DNA from: Corynebacterium lemuris
GTDB lineage: Bacteria > Actinomycetota > Actinomycetes > Mycobacteriales > Mycobacteriaceae
Assembly: GCF_024919295.1 (NCBI RefSeq)
Contig: NZ_JANWTC010000005.1
Location: forward strand, 62,001-126,000
DNA length: 64,000 nucleotides
Direction: 5' to 3'
Shown: in pieces, positions 18,261 to 27,737 of the stretch
Numbering within the stretch: position 1 is the stretch's first letter
Layout: each line of letters begins with the position of its first letter
Made by a program: the position numbers and the translations under genes
The notes under the pieces: generated by a model
Seen by the model: only the letters and a program-made list of their open reading frames with translations
The model's database searches: none
What the model was told of the DNA's origin: nothing

Positions 18261-19484
18261 CTTCGATCCTGAATCAGTTCCATTTTCCCTGAACTCCGTG
18301 TCCCCGTGATCCCCTGGATTAATCCTCTCCCCCAGTGCCATCAGGCCTTTACCTATACCTCGGCGCAGGCCCTGTTGGGCACCGTCCGCGACGTCTTGGA
18401 CATGACGGAATCCATCCCGCAATTGGGCGTGTTCCTCCAGGCCCCACTCCTGGGCCTGGATACCGCGGTAACGGAGAAAATCGCTGACGGCCTTCTCCAG
18501 CTCAGTACGGGCAGCAGTCAACTTCCGACGGGTGCCAATTCCTTGGGTGAACACTTCCCCTGCCGTGATGACGGAATAGGTCCGTAGAATCCGCCCTACT
18601 TCTTCAGCCAGTTCCCGATCCTCCCCAATATGCTTGTTCAGCGCCTGGCGAGCAGAGTTGACCGCGGATTCAAGATGATGATCCTCCTGGTCCGAGATAC
18701 GGATGAGACGGATCTGCTGCCAGGTGGCATGCGAATCCTGTGCCGCCAGCAGCAGCTTGAAAATGCCTGTCCACCTACCTGCCCTGATCTTCTTCGTCAG
18801 CGCATCGGCCCTCCTGGCAGGACCATCCTGGGGTTTCAGATCACGCAGTTCCAGGAGCAGGTACTGACGGAGTTTCTCAATCCCCGATTCCAGGATCGGG
18901 CCAAGAAATGCCACAGACTCCCAGTCAGCAGTGGGGAGGGCACCTGATTCTCTCCATCGCCCCAAGATGGCGTGCAGGAACTTCCGGTGCCCGTAGATGT
19001 CTCCGAGCATCTCGGCGTGGGCGAAATTCAGCAGTTCCTTGACGTCCCCTGCCATATCGTCCAATGCGTCGGAAATCTCCTGCATCGCAACCTGCATCGC
19101 CTGGAGGGATGCGTACACGAACGCACCGTGAGGCCCCGCCGCGAGCATGAGTGCCTGCGGGTCTACGGGAACATTGCTGATGAACTGACCGGTTTTCAGA
19201 TCCCGTGTGATCAACCGCAGTTCTGAGGAGGAAGTCACGGTCTGGACATCCGGCGTGATCAAAAACTGTGCCACCTCACCCGCGATTCCCAGGATGTTCG
19301 CCACGTCCCCCATAAATGCGGCAGGAGAATTTTCGAGTTCTCGGACTGCTGTCGCAGGGTGATTCGCGGAGGCGATCCAGGCTTCAACCTCGGCAGGATC
19401 CCCCACCGCCAGAATCCCACTCTCGTTCTCGATCAGAGCCAGACTTCCTGCCAGGTTCTTACCTCCTGACGTCAGTCCATCCAT
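18252..19484 (-). CDS. orphan helical protein, unknown
   Basis: 410 residues from the ATG at 19484 (MDGLTSGGKNLAGS), with GAAAGG 9 nt upstream; a GTG at 19490 is possible. No signal peptide or clear membrane segment is seen. Much of the sequence looks helical and charged (for example RYRGIQAQEWGLEEHAQLRD), and the last 30 residues are hydrophilic. GC content and codon choice are visibly lower in GC than in the flanking genes, which suggests acquisition. It is monocistronic between two terminators. I recognise no family. Confidence 0.75.
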   Translation of the reverse strand: MDGLTSGGKNLAGSLALIENESGILAVGDPAEVEAWIASANHPATAVRELENSPAAFMGDVANILGIAGEVAQFLITPDVQTVTSSSELRLITRDLKTGQFISNVPVDPQALMLAAGPHGAFVYASLQAMQVAMQEISDALDDMAGDVKELLNFAHAEMLGDIYGHRKFLHAILGRWRESGALPTADWESVAFLGPILESGIEKLRQYLLLELRDLKPQDGPARRADALTKKIRAGRWTGIFKLLLAAQDSHATWQQIRLIRISDQEDHHLESAVNSARQALNKHIGEDRELAEEVGRILRTYSVITAGEVFTQGIGTRRKLTAARTELEKAVSDFLRYRGIQAQEWGLEEHAQLRDGFRHVQDVADGAQQGLRRGIGKGLMALGERINPGDHGDTEFRENGTDSGSKEK

Positions 19485-19591
19485 GGTCACTAGCCTTTCT
19501 CACCGACGCTTACCCTGAACTCCGCATTCTACTTCCCACCCGCCCCACAGACTGGCGGTGGCACAGCAGACCTCCATGGGAGGCATCACGA

Positions 19592-19630
19592 AGGCCCGCC
19601 CTCCCCGGCGAAAACGGGGTGGGCGGGCCG
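19592..19630 (-). terminator. hairpin downstream of ppk2
   Basis: GGCCCGCCC and GGGCGGGCC arms enclose an inner CCCCG/CGGGG pair with a short GCGAAAA loop. It lies 22 nt after the ppk2 stop. The T-tract on the minus strand is poor, so it may be a weak intrinsic or an mRNA-stabilising hairpin. Confidence 0.6.
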
Positions 19631-19652
19631 TTATGCTGACCTGGCTGGGTGG

Positions 19653-20552
19653 CTAGTCGCCGATCTGGTCGCGACCGCGCTTGACGATGAGCGGGTCCGG
19701 ATGGCCGACGATCTCGTGGTCCTTGTTGGTGTACTCGAACTTCGACAGGATGTAGCGCATGGCGTTGATGCGGGCGCGCTTCTTGTCATTCGACTTGATG
19801 GTCACCCACGGGGACTCATCCGTGTCCGTGTAGCGGAACTGCTCCTCCTTGGCACGGGTGTAGTCATCCCACTTGTCCAGGGAGGCCAGGTCCATCGGCG
19901 AGAGCTTCCACTGGCGCACCGGGTCGACCTGGCGGATGGCGAAGCGGGTGCGCTGTTCTTTCTGGGTCACGGAGAACCAGAACTTGGTCAGGGAGATCCC
20001 GGAACCGAGGAGCATGTTCTCCAGCATGGGCACCTCGCGGAGGAATTCCGCGTGCTGGGACTCGGTGCAGAAGCCCATGACGCGCTCGACACCGGAGCGG
20101 TTGTACCAGGAACGGTCGAAGAAGACGATCTCACCGGCCGCCGGGAAATGCGCGATATAGCGCTGGAAATACCACGAGGTGGATTCCTTCGGGGAGGGCT
20201 TCTCCAGCGCAACGTTGCGGGCACCACGGGGGTTGAGGTGCTCGTTGAAACGCTTGATCGTGCCGCCCTTGCCGGCGGCGTCGCGGCCCTCAAAGAGGAT
20301 GATGTGGCGCTGGCCCGTCTCCTTGGTCCAGTTCTGCCACTTCAACAGCTCGATCTGCAGGGCACGCTTGATCTTCTCGTACTCGTCACGCGACATGCGT
20401 TCCTCATACGGGTAGTTCTCCCGCCACGTCTCGATGGGGGTCCCGTCCGGACGCAGCAGCACCGGATCGTCTTCATCGGAATCGTCGACGATGTACCCGT
20501 CAGTCTTCGCCAGGTCAATGACGGGGAGTTCGTCGTCCTTGTGGTCAGCCAT
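19653..20552 (-). CDS. ppk2: polyphosphate kinase 2
   Basis: 299 residues from the ATG at 20552 (MADHKDDELPVIDLAK). Walker A GRDAAGKGGTIKRF lies at about residue 89, and the lid/Walker B region DRSWYNRSGVERVMGF follows, both diagnostic of PPK2. The enzyme moves phosphate between polyphosphate and nucleotides. A longer in-frame extension exists, but a TAGACT -10 box 7 nt before this ATG supports it as a leaderless start. In C. glutamicum a ppk2 gene also lies next to porA/porH. Confidence 0.95.
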   Translation of the reverse strand: MADHKDDELPVIDLAKTDGYIVDDSDEDDPVLLRPDGTPIETWRENYPYEERMSRDEYEKIKRALQIELLKWQNWTKETGQRHIILFEGRDAAGKGGTIKRFNEHLNPRGARNVALEKPSPKESTSWYFQRYIAHFPAAGEIVFFDRSWYNRSGVERVMGFCTESQHAEFLREVPMLENMLLGSGISLTKFWFSVTQKEQRTRFAIRQVDPVRQWKLSPMDLASLDKWDDYTRAKEEQFRYTDTDESPWVTIKSNDKKRARINAMRYILSKFEYTNKDHEIVGHPDPLIVKRGRDQIGD

Positions 20553-20559
20553 GCGCAAC

Positions 20560-20565
20560 AGTCTA
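20560..20565 (-). promoter_or_regulatory. -10 box of ppk2 (leaderless)
   Basis: TAGACT on the minus strand, 7 nt before the ppk2 ATG. No Shine-Dalgarno; the -35 is weak. Confidence 0.45.
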
Positions 20566-20625
20566 GTCATGGAACAACCCAGCGTCGCGGCGAACCTGGC
20601 CGCGAGCCGGGTCACCCGGAAATGC

Positions 20626-20660
20626 GGAAGGCTCCGACCCATGATGGATCGGAGCCTTCC
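20626..20660 (-). terminator. terminator of porH-porA
   Basis: A perfect 12-bp stem, GGAAGGCTCCGA with TCGGAGCCTTCC, and an 11-nt loop, starting 24 nt past the porA stop. Confidence 0.75.
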
Positions 20661-20683
20661 GGAAGCTGTGTTCCAGCGCGGTG

Positions 20684-20893
20684 CTAGTTGACCAGGCCGA
20701 TGAGCTTGCCGACAGCCTCGGACCAGGTACCGGCGTCCTTCAGGAAGTCGAAGGTGTAGGAGAAGATGGTGTCCTTCTCCACGGTGACCTGCTCGCCACC
20801 CTTCCACTTGGTCTCGGTGTAACCGGAGGACAGGCGGCTCAGGGTCTCAGCGGACTGGCCGAAATCGTTGTCATCGTGACGGGGGTTGGACAT
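20684..20893 (-). CDS. porA: PorA-type mycomembrane channel protein
   Basis: 69 residues without a signal peptide. The C-terminal half (IFSYTFDFLKDAGTWSEAVG, then KLIGLVN) matches the pattern of C. glutamicum PorA (Y-FDFL, W--AV--LIGL), an amphipathic helical outer-membrane porin subunit that is O-mycoloylated. AAGGAGAT lies 7 nt before the ATG. It is longer than the 45-residue C. glutamicum protein through a polar N-terminal extension. It follows porH by about 90 nt, downstream of groEL, the same context as in C. glutamicum. Confidence 0.85.
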   Translation of the reverse strand: MSNPRHDDNDFGQSAETLSRLSSGYTETKWKGGEQVTVEKDTIFSYTFDFLKDAGTWSEAVGKLIGLVN

Positions 20894-20938
20894 GGTGGAT
20901 CTCCTTCAGAAAAGAAAAGTGGGATATTTTTCAGTGGT

Positions 20939-20960
20939 GCCGCACCTGCTCAGGCGCGGC
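20939..20960 (-). repeat. hairpin between porH and porA
   Basis: GCCGC and GCGGC arms with an inner CTG/CAG pair in the intercistronic gap. There is no good T-run. It may stabilise or attenuate the transcript and so set the PorH:PorA ratio; this is inference. Confidence 0.3.
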
Positions 20961-20986
20961 TGCCGGCCCGGAGGCTGAGCACAGAA

Positions 20987-21169
20987 CTAGTGGCGGCCGC
21001 GCTTCGGCTCGTCCAGGGCGTCCTCGGTGTTGGAGGAGAGCTTGTCAGAGGTGTCGAAGAACTCGACGATGTCCAGCAGCAGCTCCGGGAAGTACTGGAA
21101 AGCGGTGCCGATGTTCTTGCCGAAGGTACCGAAGTCCGCGAACTGACCCTGAAGGAAATCGAGATCCAT
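20987..21169 (-). CDS. porH: PorH-type mycomembrane channel protein
   Basis: 60 residues with no signal peptide. The stretch GTFGKNIGTAFQYFPELLLD, then IVEFFD, closely follows the PorH pattern of C. glutamicum (TFGGNIGTALQ, FFD). PorH and PorA together form the main cation-selective channel of the outer mycomembrane and carry mycolic acid on serine. Ser residues near the C-terminus (SSNTEDALDE) are candidate sites. AGGAGA lies 6 nt before the ATG. Confidence 0.88.
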   Translation of the reverse strand: MDLDFLQGQFADFGTFGKNIGTAFQYFPELLLDIVEFFDTSDKLSSNTEDALDEPKRGRH

Positions 21170-21325
21170 GAATTATCTCCTGCGTGAAAAGCCAGCCGGG
21201 TGCGGCTGGGAAAGTGTCCAGTTGACTGACACCCGTAGGGCGTCACAGGAAGATATTCTGTCACAACTTCATTAACAGTCAAGCGTTGCAGGGAAATTTC
21301 TCGACCTATTTTCCGTATCCGGATA

Positions 21326-21331
21326 GTTATA
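21326..21331 (-). promoter_or_regulatory. -10 box of porH-porA
   Basis: TATAAC on the minus strand in an AT-rich stretch, the best promoter match in the gap; the -35 is not clear. Confidence 0.4.
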
Positions 21332-21354
21332 CTCTGTGCGGATCGTCACAGTTC

Positions 21355-21381
21355 CCGCAGGTGAGAGAACGCCACCTGCGG
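21355..21381. repeat. perfect inverted repeat upstream of porH promoter
   Basis: CCGCAGGTG and CACCTGCGG, 9-bp perfect arms with a 9-nt spacer, located about 25 nt upstream of the -10 box on the minus strand. This is a plausible operator. Confidence 0.6.
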
Positions 21382-21382
21382 A

Positions 21383-21402
21383 AACAGGTGATAACAGGTG
21401 AA
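21383..21402. repeat. tandem 10-bp direct repeat
   Basis: AACAGGTGAT is followed directly by AACAGGTGAA, next to the inverted repeat and sharing its CAGGTG core, so CAGGTG occurs three times in one orientation within about 45 bp. Confidence 0.55.
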
Positions 21403-21508
21403 TAACAAGTAAACGATACATGGCCGCAGTAACACATAACGAGCTGGCATCGATTTAGGACAAGCTAAGATCGACCTGCACTTTCTCCCTACCCCCGAAA
21501 AGGGGAAA

Positions 21509-21545
21509 CCGCCCCCAGAGGACCCTGAAAGGGCTCTGGGGGCGG
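21509..21545 (-). terminator. terminator of groEL
   Basis: A perfect 12-bp stem, CCGCCCCCAGAG with CTCTGGGGGCGG, with an inner CCCT/AGGG pair, 29 nt after the groEL stop. A second small hairpin, CCCC-gaaaa-GGGG, follows with short T-runs on the minus strand. Confidence 0.8.
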
Positions 21546-21574
21546 CGTAAGAACGGGCCCCAGAAAAACTGAGA

Positions 21575-23239
<1,665 letters not shown>

Positions 23240-23335
23240 TTATCAGGACGACACTCGGCGTCTGCGCTCCAGCGGGCGCCCGCGACGGCACGGTCGGTGA
23301 GTGTGAACCAACCTCACCCGCTGAAGTCATCGTTT

Positions 23336-23362
23336 CTGGCACTCGAATGAATCAAGTGCTAA
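23336..23362 (-). promoter_or_regulatory. CIRCE element 1 (HrcA operator)
   Basis: CTGGCACTC, 9 nt, AAGTGCTAA on the plus strand. Each arm matches seven of nine positions of TTAGCACTC-N9-GAGTGCTAA. It is 118 nt upstream of groEL. Confidence 0.8.
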
Positions 23363-23367
23363 GTCCC

Positions 23368-23398
23368 TTTTCTAGCACTCACCGGCCTGGAGTGCAAT
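23368..23398 (-). promoter_or_regulatory. CIRCE element 2 overlapping groEL promoter
   Basis: CTAGCACTC (23372-23380), 9 nt, GAGTGCAAT (23390-23398). On the minus strand TTGCAC, a 17-nt spacer and TAGAAA form a possible -35/-10 pair that overlaps this element, so HrcA binding would block it directly. Confidence 0.7.
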
Positions 23399-23417
23399 GT
23401 CAGGGTCCGAGTCCGTG

Positions 23418-23729
23418 TCAGATACCGGTGGCACCGAGGGAATAGGGGTCGGCGATCCAGAACCACAGCACGAGGGCGACGATCAGCGCCATGACTGCAA
23501 CTGCGGTGGCCGCGGCAATGAGGAACCTGTAGCGGCGACGCCGGTTGCCCTTCAGGTGCTCCCCGTGGAGGGCCTGCTCCCGGCGGACGATCTCCTCCCG
23601 GGTCCCGTCCACCGAGGCGATGTGCGCCTCCACGCGGGGACCCTCACCGCCGATCCCCGGACCGGCGGTGAACTCGGGGCGGGCGAAGCCCCCCGGCATG
23701 CCCGGGCGGGGGTTGTTGATGTTGCTCAC
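23418..23729 (-). CDS. small single-pass membrane protein of GTPase operon
   Basis: 103 residues from a GTG at 23729 that shares GTGA with the end of the GTPase gene and has AGGAGA 7 nt upstream. A Pro/Gly-rich N-terminal region is followed by a charged helix (EEIVRREQALHGEHLKGNRR) and one transmembrane helix at about residues 66-92. The Arg-rich stretch before the helix predicts an inside N-terminus. It is the last gene of the nine-gene operon. No family recognised. Confidence 0.75.
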   Translation of the reverse strand: MSNINNPRPGMPGGFARPEFTAGPGIGGEGPRVEAHIASVDGTREEIVRREQALHGEHLKGNRRRRYRFLIAAATAVAVMALIVALVLWFWIADPYSLGATGI

Positions 23730-24841
23730 TGAAACTCTCCTGTCCTGGCGGAGCCGTCGAAAAGCCCGTGTGTGGAGAAGACCTGCCGCAGCGGGTCCAT
23801 GCACCGGAAGGGGGCGATGCCGGTGCGGCTGACGCGGTCGCCCTCCGGGGAGGCACCCAACGCGGAGACCGCGAAGCACTGGTACCGGTAGGCCTCGGTG
23901 CCGAACAGTGGTGTCTGCAGCTGGTTGATCATCTGGGTCGCGTCCAGGCACTGCAGCAGGCTGCTCACCTCCAGGTGGAGGAGATAGCTGTTGTCCCCGT
24001 CGAAGGGCTCATCCAGTGCGGCACTCTCCCGGCGGAAGGAGGCGCCGTAGTTACCCATGACCCGCTGCCAGTTCACCGCGTTCGGCCCGTCGGCGAAGTG
24101 GTGGGCCTGGTTGACCTCGGCCAGCCGCTGCATGACGTCGAATTTGGACAGGCACAGCGCGATGTCGGTGCGGTGCTCGGTTCCCAGCACACGGAGGACA
24201 TTCTGGAGCACGACCGTCGGGTCATCCGCCCCGACCTCGTGGCTGGGGACGGATCCCTCGAGCAGCTGGCGGATACGCGGCACCGCCATCGGGTCGAAGA
24301 GGAAGAGAATCCGGTCCGCGAAACGGAAGAAACTCAGATCCTCCTGCCGCTCCTCGAAGTTCTCCTCCTTGAGGTCCTCACCCGCGACGTCACGGATGAC
24401 CACGAAGATCTTCTGCAGTTCCCCGTCCCGGCGGTGCATGCCGACGTCGAAGATCAGCGGCCGGTCCTGGTGCGCATCCGCGGAAGCGGCCGGCGGGGTC
24501 GGCGGCAGCAGTCCCATCTTCTCGAAGAGCGGCTTCTCGTAGCGCTCCGTGTAGGTGCGGCGGGTGTGTTCATCCGCATAGCGGAAGGTGCCGTGGTTGG
24601 TGATGACCAGCCGTTCCAGCAGCTTGACCACAACCGCGATGTACAGGCTCTTGCCGGAGGTGCGTGCGCCGGCCATGGCGAAGGTGAGCGTCCCGGAACC
24701 CTGCCACCCTTCCGGGAGCAGGTAATCCTCCCGCTGGGAGGGCGTGAGGAAGGGGGATGCCGGCGCCATGGGATCCGGCATCTCCTGGAAGGTGTAGGGG
24801 CAGCGGGTGGGGAGCTTGCCCGTGTAGGTGTCTGTCGCCAT
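23726..24841 (-). CDS. P-loop GTPase-like protein (TRAFAC-type, double-GTPase-2-like)
   Basis: 371 residues. Walker A GARTSGKS lies at residues 58-65, a Walker-B-like VVIRDVAGED at about 140-150, and an NKxD-like SKFD in IALCLSKFDVM, which together point to a GTPase domain. No membrane segment is seen. Proteins of this kind occur in bacterial gene neighbourhoods with GAP1 and vWA proteins, as here. It starts 3 nt after the vWA gene. GTP hydrolysis is inferred; the cellular target is unknown. Confidence 0.75.
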   Translation of the reverse strand: MATDTYTGKLPTRCPYTFQEMPDPMAPASPFLTPSQREDYLLPEGWQGSGTLTFAMAGARTSGKSLYIAVVVKLLERLVITNHGTFRYADEHTRRTYTERYEKPLFEKMGLLPPTPPAASADAHQDRPLIFDVGMHRRDGELQKIFVVIRDVAGEDLKEENFEERQEDLSFFRFADRILFLFDPMAVPRIRQLLEGSVPSHEVGADDPTVVLQNVLRVLGTEHRTDIALCLSKFDVMQRLAEVNQAHHFADGPNAVNWQRVMGNYGASFRRESAALDEPFDGDNSYLLHLEVSSLLQCLDATQMINQLQTPLFGTEAYRYQCFAVSALGASPEGDRVSRTGIAPFRCMDPLRQVFSTHGLFDGSARTGEFQ

Positions 24842-24844
24842 CTT

Positions 24845-25792
24845 CTATTTCTCCCCCTGGGTGAGGGTGTCGAACATCGTTCGGGTCGGCACCGCCAGTT
24901 CCATGGAGTTCTGCTCCAGCACGGCGGTGATCAGGGATTCATCAAAAACAGTGGAGGTGTGTCCCGCGGAGGCGGCGGGTCGGCGCGGGGTGAGCAGATG
25001 CACCACACCACCACGGGCCGCGACCTCGGCCGGCAGATCGTCCGAGATGACCACGAGGGCGAACCCGGGGTCGAGGCTGCCCAGGTCCCGGCTCCAGCCG
25101 ACCTCCTTGAAGAGGAAGTCCCGGGCGGCCAGCTGGCGGACGGCCTCCGGTCCCGGGAGCACCTCCAGGGGGTCCGCGGCGCTGCTGGTGGCCAGGTGCA
25201 GGACCCGGTCACCGCTGTTGGTGGACAGGACTCCTGCGGCGAAGGTGCACATCGCCTCGAAGGTCCGTCTGTCCATGCTCAGGGGCATGGAGGAGGAGAC
25301 GTCGACGATCACGACCACGTCCCGCCGTTTCCCCTCCGGGAGGCTGTCCCGCTCGATGGAGCGGCGCAACGCAGAACGCACACCTGCGGAATACTCATCG
25401 AGGGTGGTGTCGCTCGTGGTCTCCGCCACGACCAGCCGGACCTGGTCCTCCGTGGGCAGGATCACCGCGACGGGGAAGGAGCGCAGTCCCCCGACCTCGA
25501 AGGTGGGGAACTCGATCCGGGTCCCCTCCCCCTGCTCCGGCGTGACATGCAGGGTCACGAACAGTTTCGTGCCGGTGGGAAAATAGGAGTGCCCGTAACC
25601 CGGGCTGACCGTGACCTCAGTGGTTTCCCGCGGATTGCGGATCGCCACCTTCGAGCCCCGGCGCTTGGACTCCATGTGCGGGACATCCACCTCGAAATCG
25701 AGTCCGCCGCTCAGCTCAACCTGGAGTTGGCCGGTGAAGGTGGGCCCCTCCAGGTCGTGGGCCTGTCCCGCGCTCAGACGGATACTATGCAT
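24845..25792 (-). CDS. cytosolic vWA-domain protein
   Basis: 315 residues. The N-terminal half (1-150) is beta-rich without known motifs. The vWA domain follows with a complete MIDAS start DVSSSM (D164, S166, S168). No signal peptide or membrane segment is seen, so it should act inside the cell, probably as a metal-dependent adaptor for the neighbouring GTPase and GAP1 proteins. Its ATG overlaps the end of the GAP1 gene, with AGGA just upstream. Confidence 0.82.
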   Translation of the reverse strand: MHSIRLSAGQAHDLEGPTFTGQLQVELSGGLDFEVDVPHMESKRRGSKVAIRNPRETTEVTVSPGYGHSYFPTGTKLFVTLHVTPEQGEGTRIEFPTFEVGGLRSFPVAVILPTEDQVRLVVAETTSDTTLDEYSAGVRSALRRSIERDSLPEGKRRDVVVIVDVSSSMPLSMDRRTFEAMCTFAAGVLSTNSGDRVLHLATSSAADPLEVLPGPEAVRQLAARDFLFKEVGWSRDLGSLDPGFALVVISDDLPAEVAARGGVVHLLTPRRPAASAGHTSTVFDESLITAVLEQNSMELAVPTRTMFDTLTQGEK

Positions 25793-27737
25793 CGGTTCCT
25801 GCTCTTTCAGTTCTGTCCATCTCGTTGACTATCCCTTCCGCCACGTCCGCGAAGATCTGCTGTACAGCAGGCCCTTCAATGAGGATCTTCTGCGGATCCA
25901 GATGCCCGCGGATGGCCCGGGCCACGTCCCTTCTCAGCCGGGGGTCCACCCCCGCGTCGAGAATGTCCTCCCGCGCGACACGCCTTCCGAGTTCCTTCAG
26001 ACCGGCACGGTCGATCTGGCCCTGCGCCGCATAGTTCTCCGCAGCATAGAGAGTCAGTTCAGCGAGATACCTCTGCAGGGGCTCGTCCCGTCTCGGGTCT
26101 CCCGTGATGGCCAGCCCGGCATCGGCGAACATATTCACCGTGTAGTAGATACGGAGCAGATCGAAGGTGGCGCTCGCGCCCTGCTCCGAAACGAACTGGT
26201 TCTTGACCAACTCGTACAGGATCCTCAGGACATTGGGCTTTCTCAGCCATTCCACAATGGTCTGGACGCTGTGTTCCCTCCCCAGGCTCAGGAGTGCCCG
26301 TTCCCCGCGCCGTCGGGTGGAGTAGAGCTTCTCTTTTCTGTCCTGTCCGGCCAGGTCCAGCAGAGTCCGCAGTTCGGGATGGGCGTTGAGAGGCAGGGGT
26401 GCCACGTGTCCTCCCCGGAAGGAGTCGCCCATGTTGAACAGGTCCCGGACCCCACGATCATGGATGGCCTCGGGTGAGAGCAGCCCGGTGGCCAGCAGGA
26501 AATTCAGGTAGCCGACCAACACGTCAGTCGGCTGGGTGCGCAGATTCTCCAGCACGGCCACGGCCTCATCGGCCAGACCGTAATAATCGCGTTCGGGCAG
26601 ATCTGCCCGCCCCAGCACCGGCCAGGCATGGTTCTCCAGCACGAGCTGCGGTCGCTCAATCACCTGCTGGACCAGCTCCACATCCAGATTCCGCGCAGCC
26701 CCGGCAGCGGCGCCGCGCGAGTCCAGGTGCTGCTTTGCGACGTCCGCCAGCCCCGCCGCGAACAGCCCCGGCCGACGCTTCACCAGCCCGGCCAGCCCGT
26801 CGCCGAATCTGGGCGCGGCAGGGTTGTCTGCCGCGGGCTCCCCGGTGAGAAATTCCACCACCTGCAACGGCGAGAGGCCGACGGTGAACACCCCCCTGGT
26901 CAGTTCCGACCAGGGGGATCCCGGCTGTGCCTCACGGGTCCGGGGGTCCGCCGGATCAATGACGGTGATGCCTTCCAGACGCTGCAGCGCATCCTTGTCG
27001 GTGGCGGGCACCACGACCACCGGATGTTCCTGTCCCGGCAGCGGGGCAGGCAGCGCCGCGGCACGTTCGAAGGTGGTGAAGCGGAGAAGCCGGCGGGCCT
27101 CATCCGGGGACAGCGTCGACGACAGCGCCTGCAGCCAGTAGACGGCCTCGTTGGCGTTCTTGACCATCAGCACCGGTGTCGTCGTGCCCCCGCTGAGGAC
27201 ATCCTGGAGACGGTAGAGCGCCCCGGTCCGGTCACCGAGCATGGTGGTGACCATCATCCACGCCACCGCGAGGTCCGTCAGCGGTCCCGGCCGGGGTTCC
27301 TGCAGGTCCTGGGGCAGGGTGACCGCGTTGACTGACGCGATGCGGAAGGGGGTGAGGAGGTCCTCGGAACGGTAGAAGTTGATGGGGTAGGTGGCCGCGA
27401 GCGGGCGGCCCAGATCATGGTCGATGAACGCGTGGGTGAAGACATTGCCCGGCCGGCCGGTCGCGTCCTTGCCGGCCGGGACGGACTGCATGAACAACCC
27501 CCTGTCCCCCAGCGGGAGGTACTCGAAGCGGCGGGGCAGCTCCGCGATCTCAGCTGCCCCGATGAAATCATCGAAGGACTGCGTCGGAATCATGCTGGTC
27601 GGGGCATGCTCGGCCACCACCTGCTCATCGGCCAGGTCGGCGTTGACCGAGGGACCGGTGGTCCAGCCGCCGCCACCTGCCTGATTGCGGAAGGAGGCGT
27701 AGGTGACGTGCGACCAGCGTCGCCGTGGAACTGTCAC
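25785..27737 (-). CDS. GTPase-associated protein 1 (GAP1)-like
   Basis: 650 residues from a GTG at 27737 sharing GTGA with the upstream gene, matching the coupling used along this operon; a start 30 nt earlier is possible. The N-terminal domain has HVTYASFRNQAGGGGW and the hallmark GKDATGRPGNVFTHAFID, as in GAP1 N-terminal domains that accompany GTPases in predicted conflict systems. The rest is helical with no enzyme motif I can name. It lies in the same operon as a GTPase and a vWA gene, the expected partners. Confidence 0.7.
   Translation of the reverse strand: MTVPRRRWSHVTYASFRNQAGGGGWTTGPSVNADLADEQVVAEHAPTSMIPTQSFDDFIGAAEIAELPRRFEYLPLGDRGLFMQSVPAGKDATGRPGNVFTHAFIDHDLGRPLAATYPINFYRSEDLLTPFRIASVNAVTLPQDLQEPRPGPLTDLAVAWMMVTTMLGDRTGALYRLQDVLSGGTTTPVLMVKNANEAVYWLQALSSTLSPDEARRLLRFTTFERAAALPAPLPGQEHPVVVVPATDKDALQRLEGITVIDPADPRTREAQPGSPWSELTRGVFTVGLSPLQVVEFLTGEPAADNPAAPRFGDGLAGLVKRRPGLFAAGLADVAKQHLDSRGAAAGAARNLDVELVQQVIERPQLVLENHAWPVLGRADLPERDYYGLADEAVAVLENLRTQPTDVLVGYLNFLLATGLLSPEAIHDRGVRDLFNMGDSFRGGHVAPLPLNAHPELRTLLDLAGQDRKEKLYSTRRRGERALLSLGREHSVQTIVEWLRKPNVLRILYELVKNQFVSEQGASATFDLLRIYYTVNMFADAGLAITGDPRRDEPLQRYLAELTLYAAENYAAQGQIDRAGLKELGRRVAREDILDAGVDPRLRRDVARAIRGHLDPQKILIEGPAVQQIFADVAEGIVNEMDRTERAGTDA

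Larger units (their letters stand above)
21182..21508. other. porH upstream region (non-coding)
   Basis: There is no gene between porH and groEL (about 400 nt). The stretch is AT-richer than its surroundings. It holds the presumed porH promoter, a perfect inverted repeat with an adjacent tandem repeat upstream of it, and the groEL terminator beyond. The 5' leader of porH would be about 150 nt. Confidence 0.6.

Noticed and set aside
20571-20807. N-terminal extension of ppk2
   Set aside because: It would run through the porA terminator and into porA; the leaderless ATG at 20552 is better supported.
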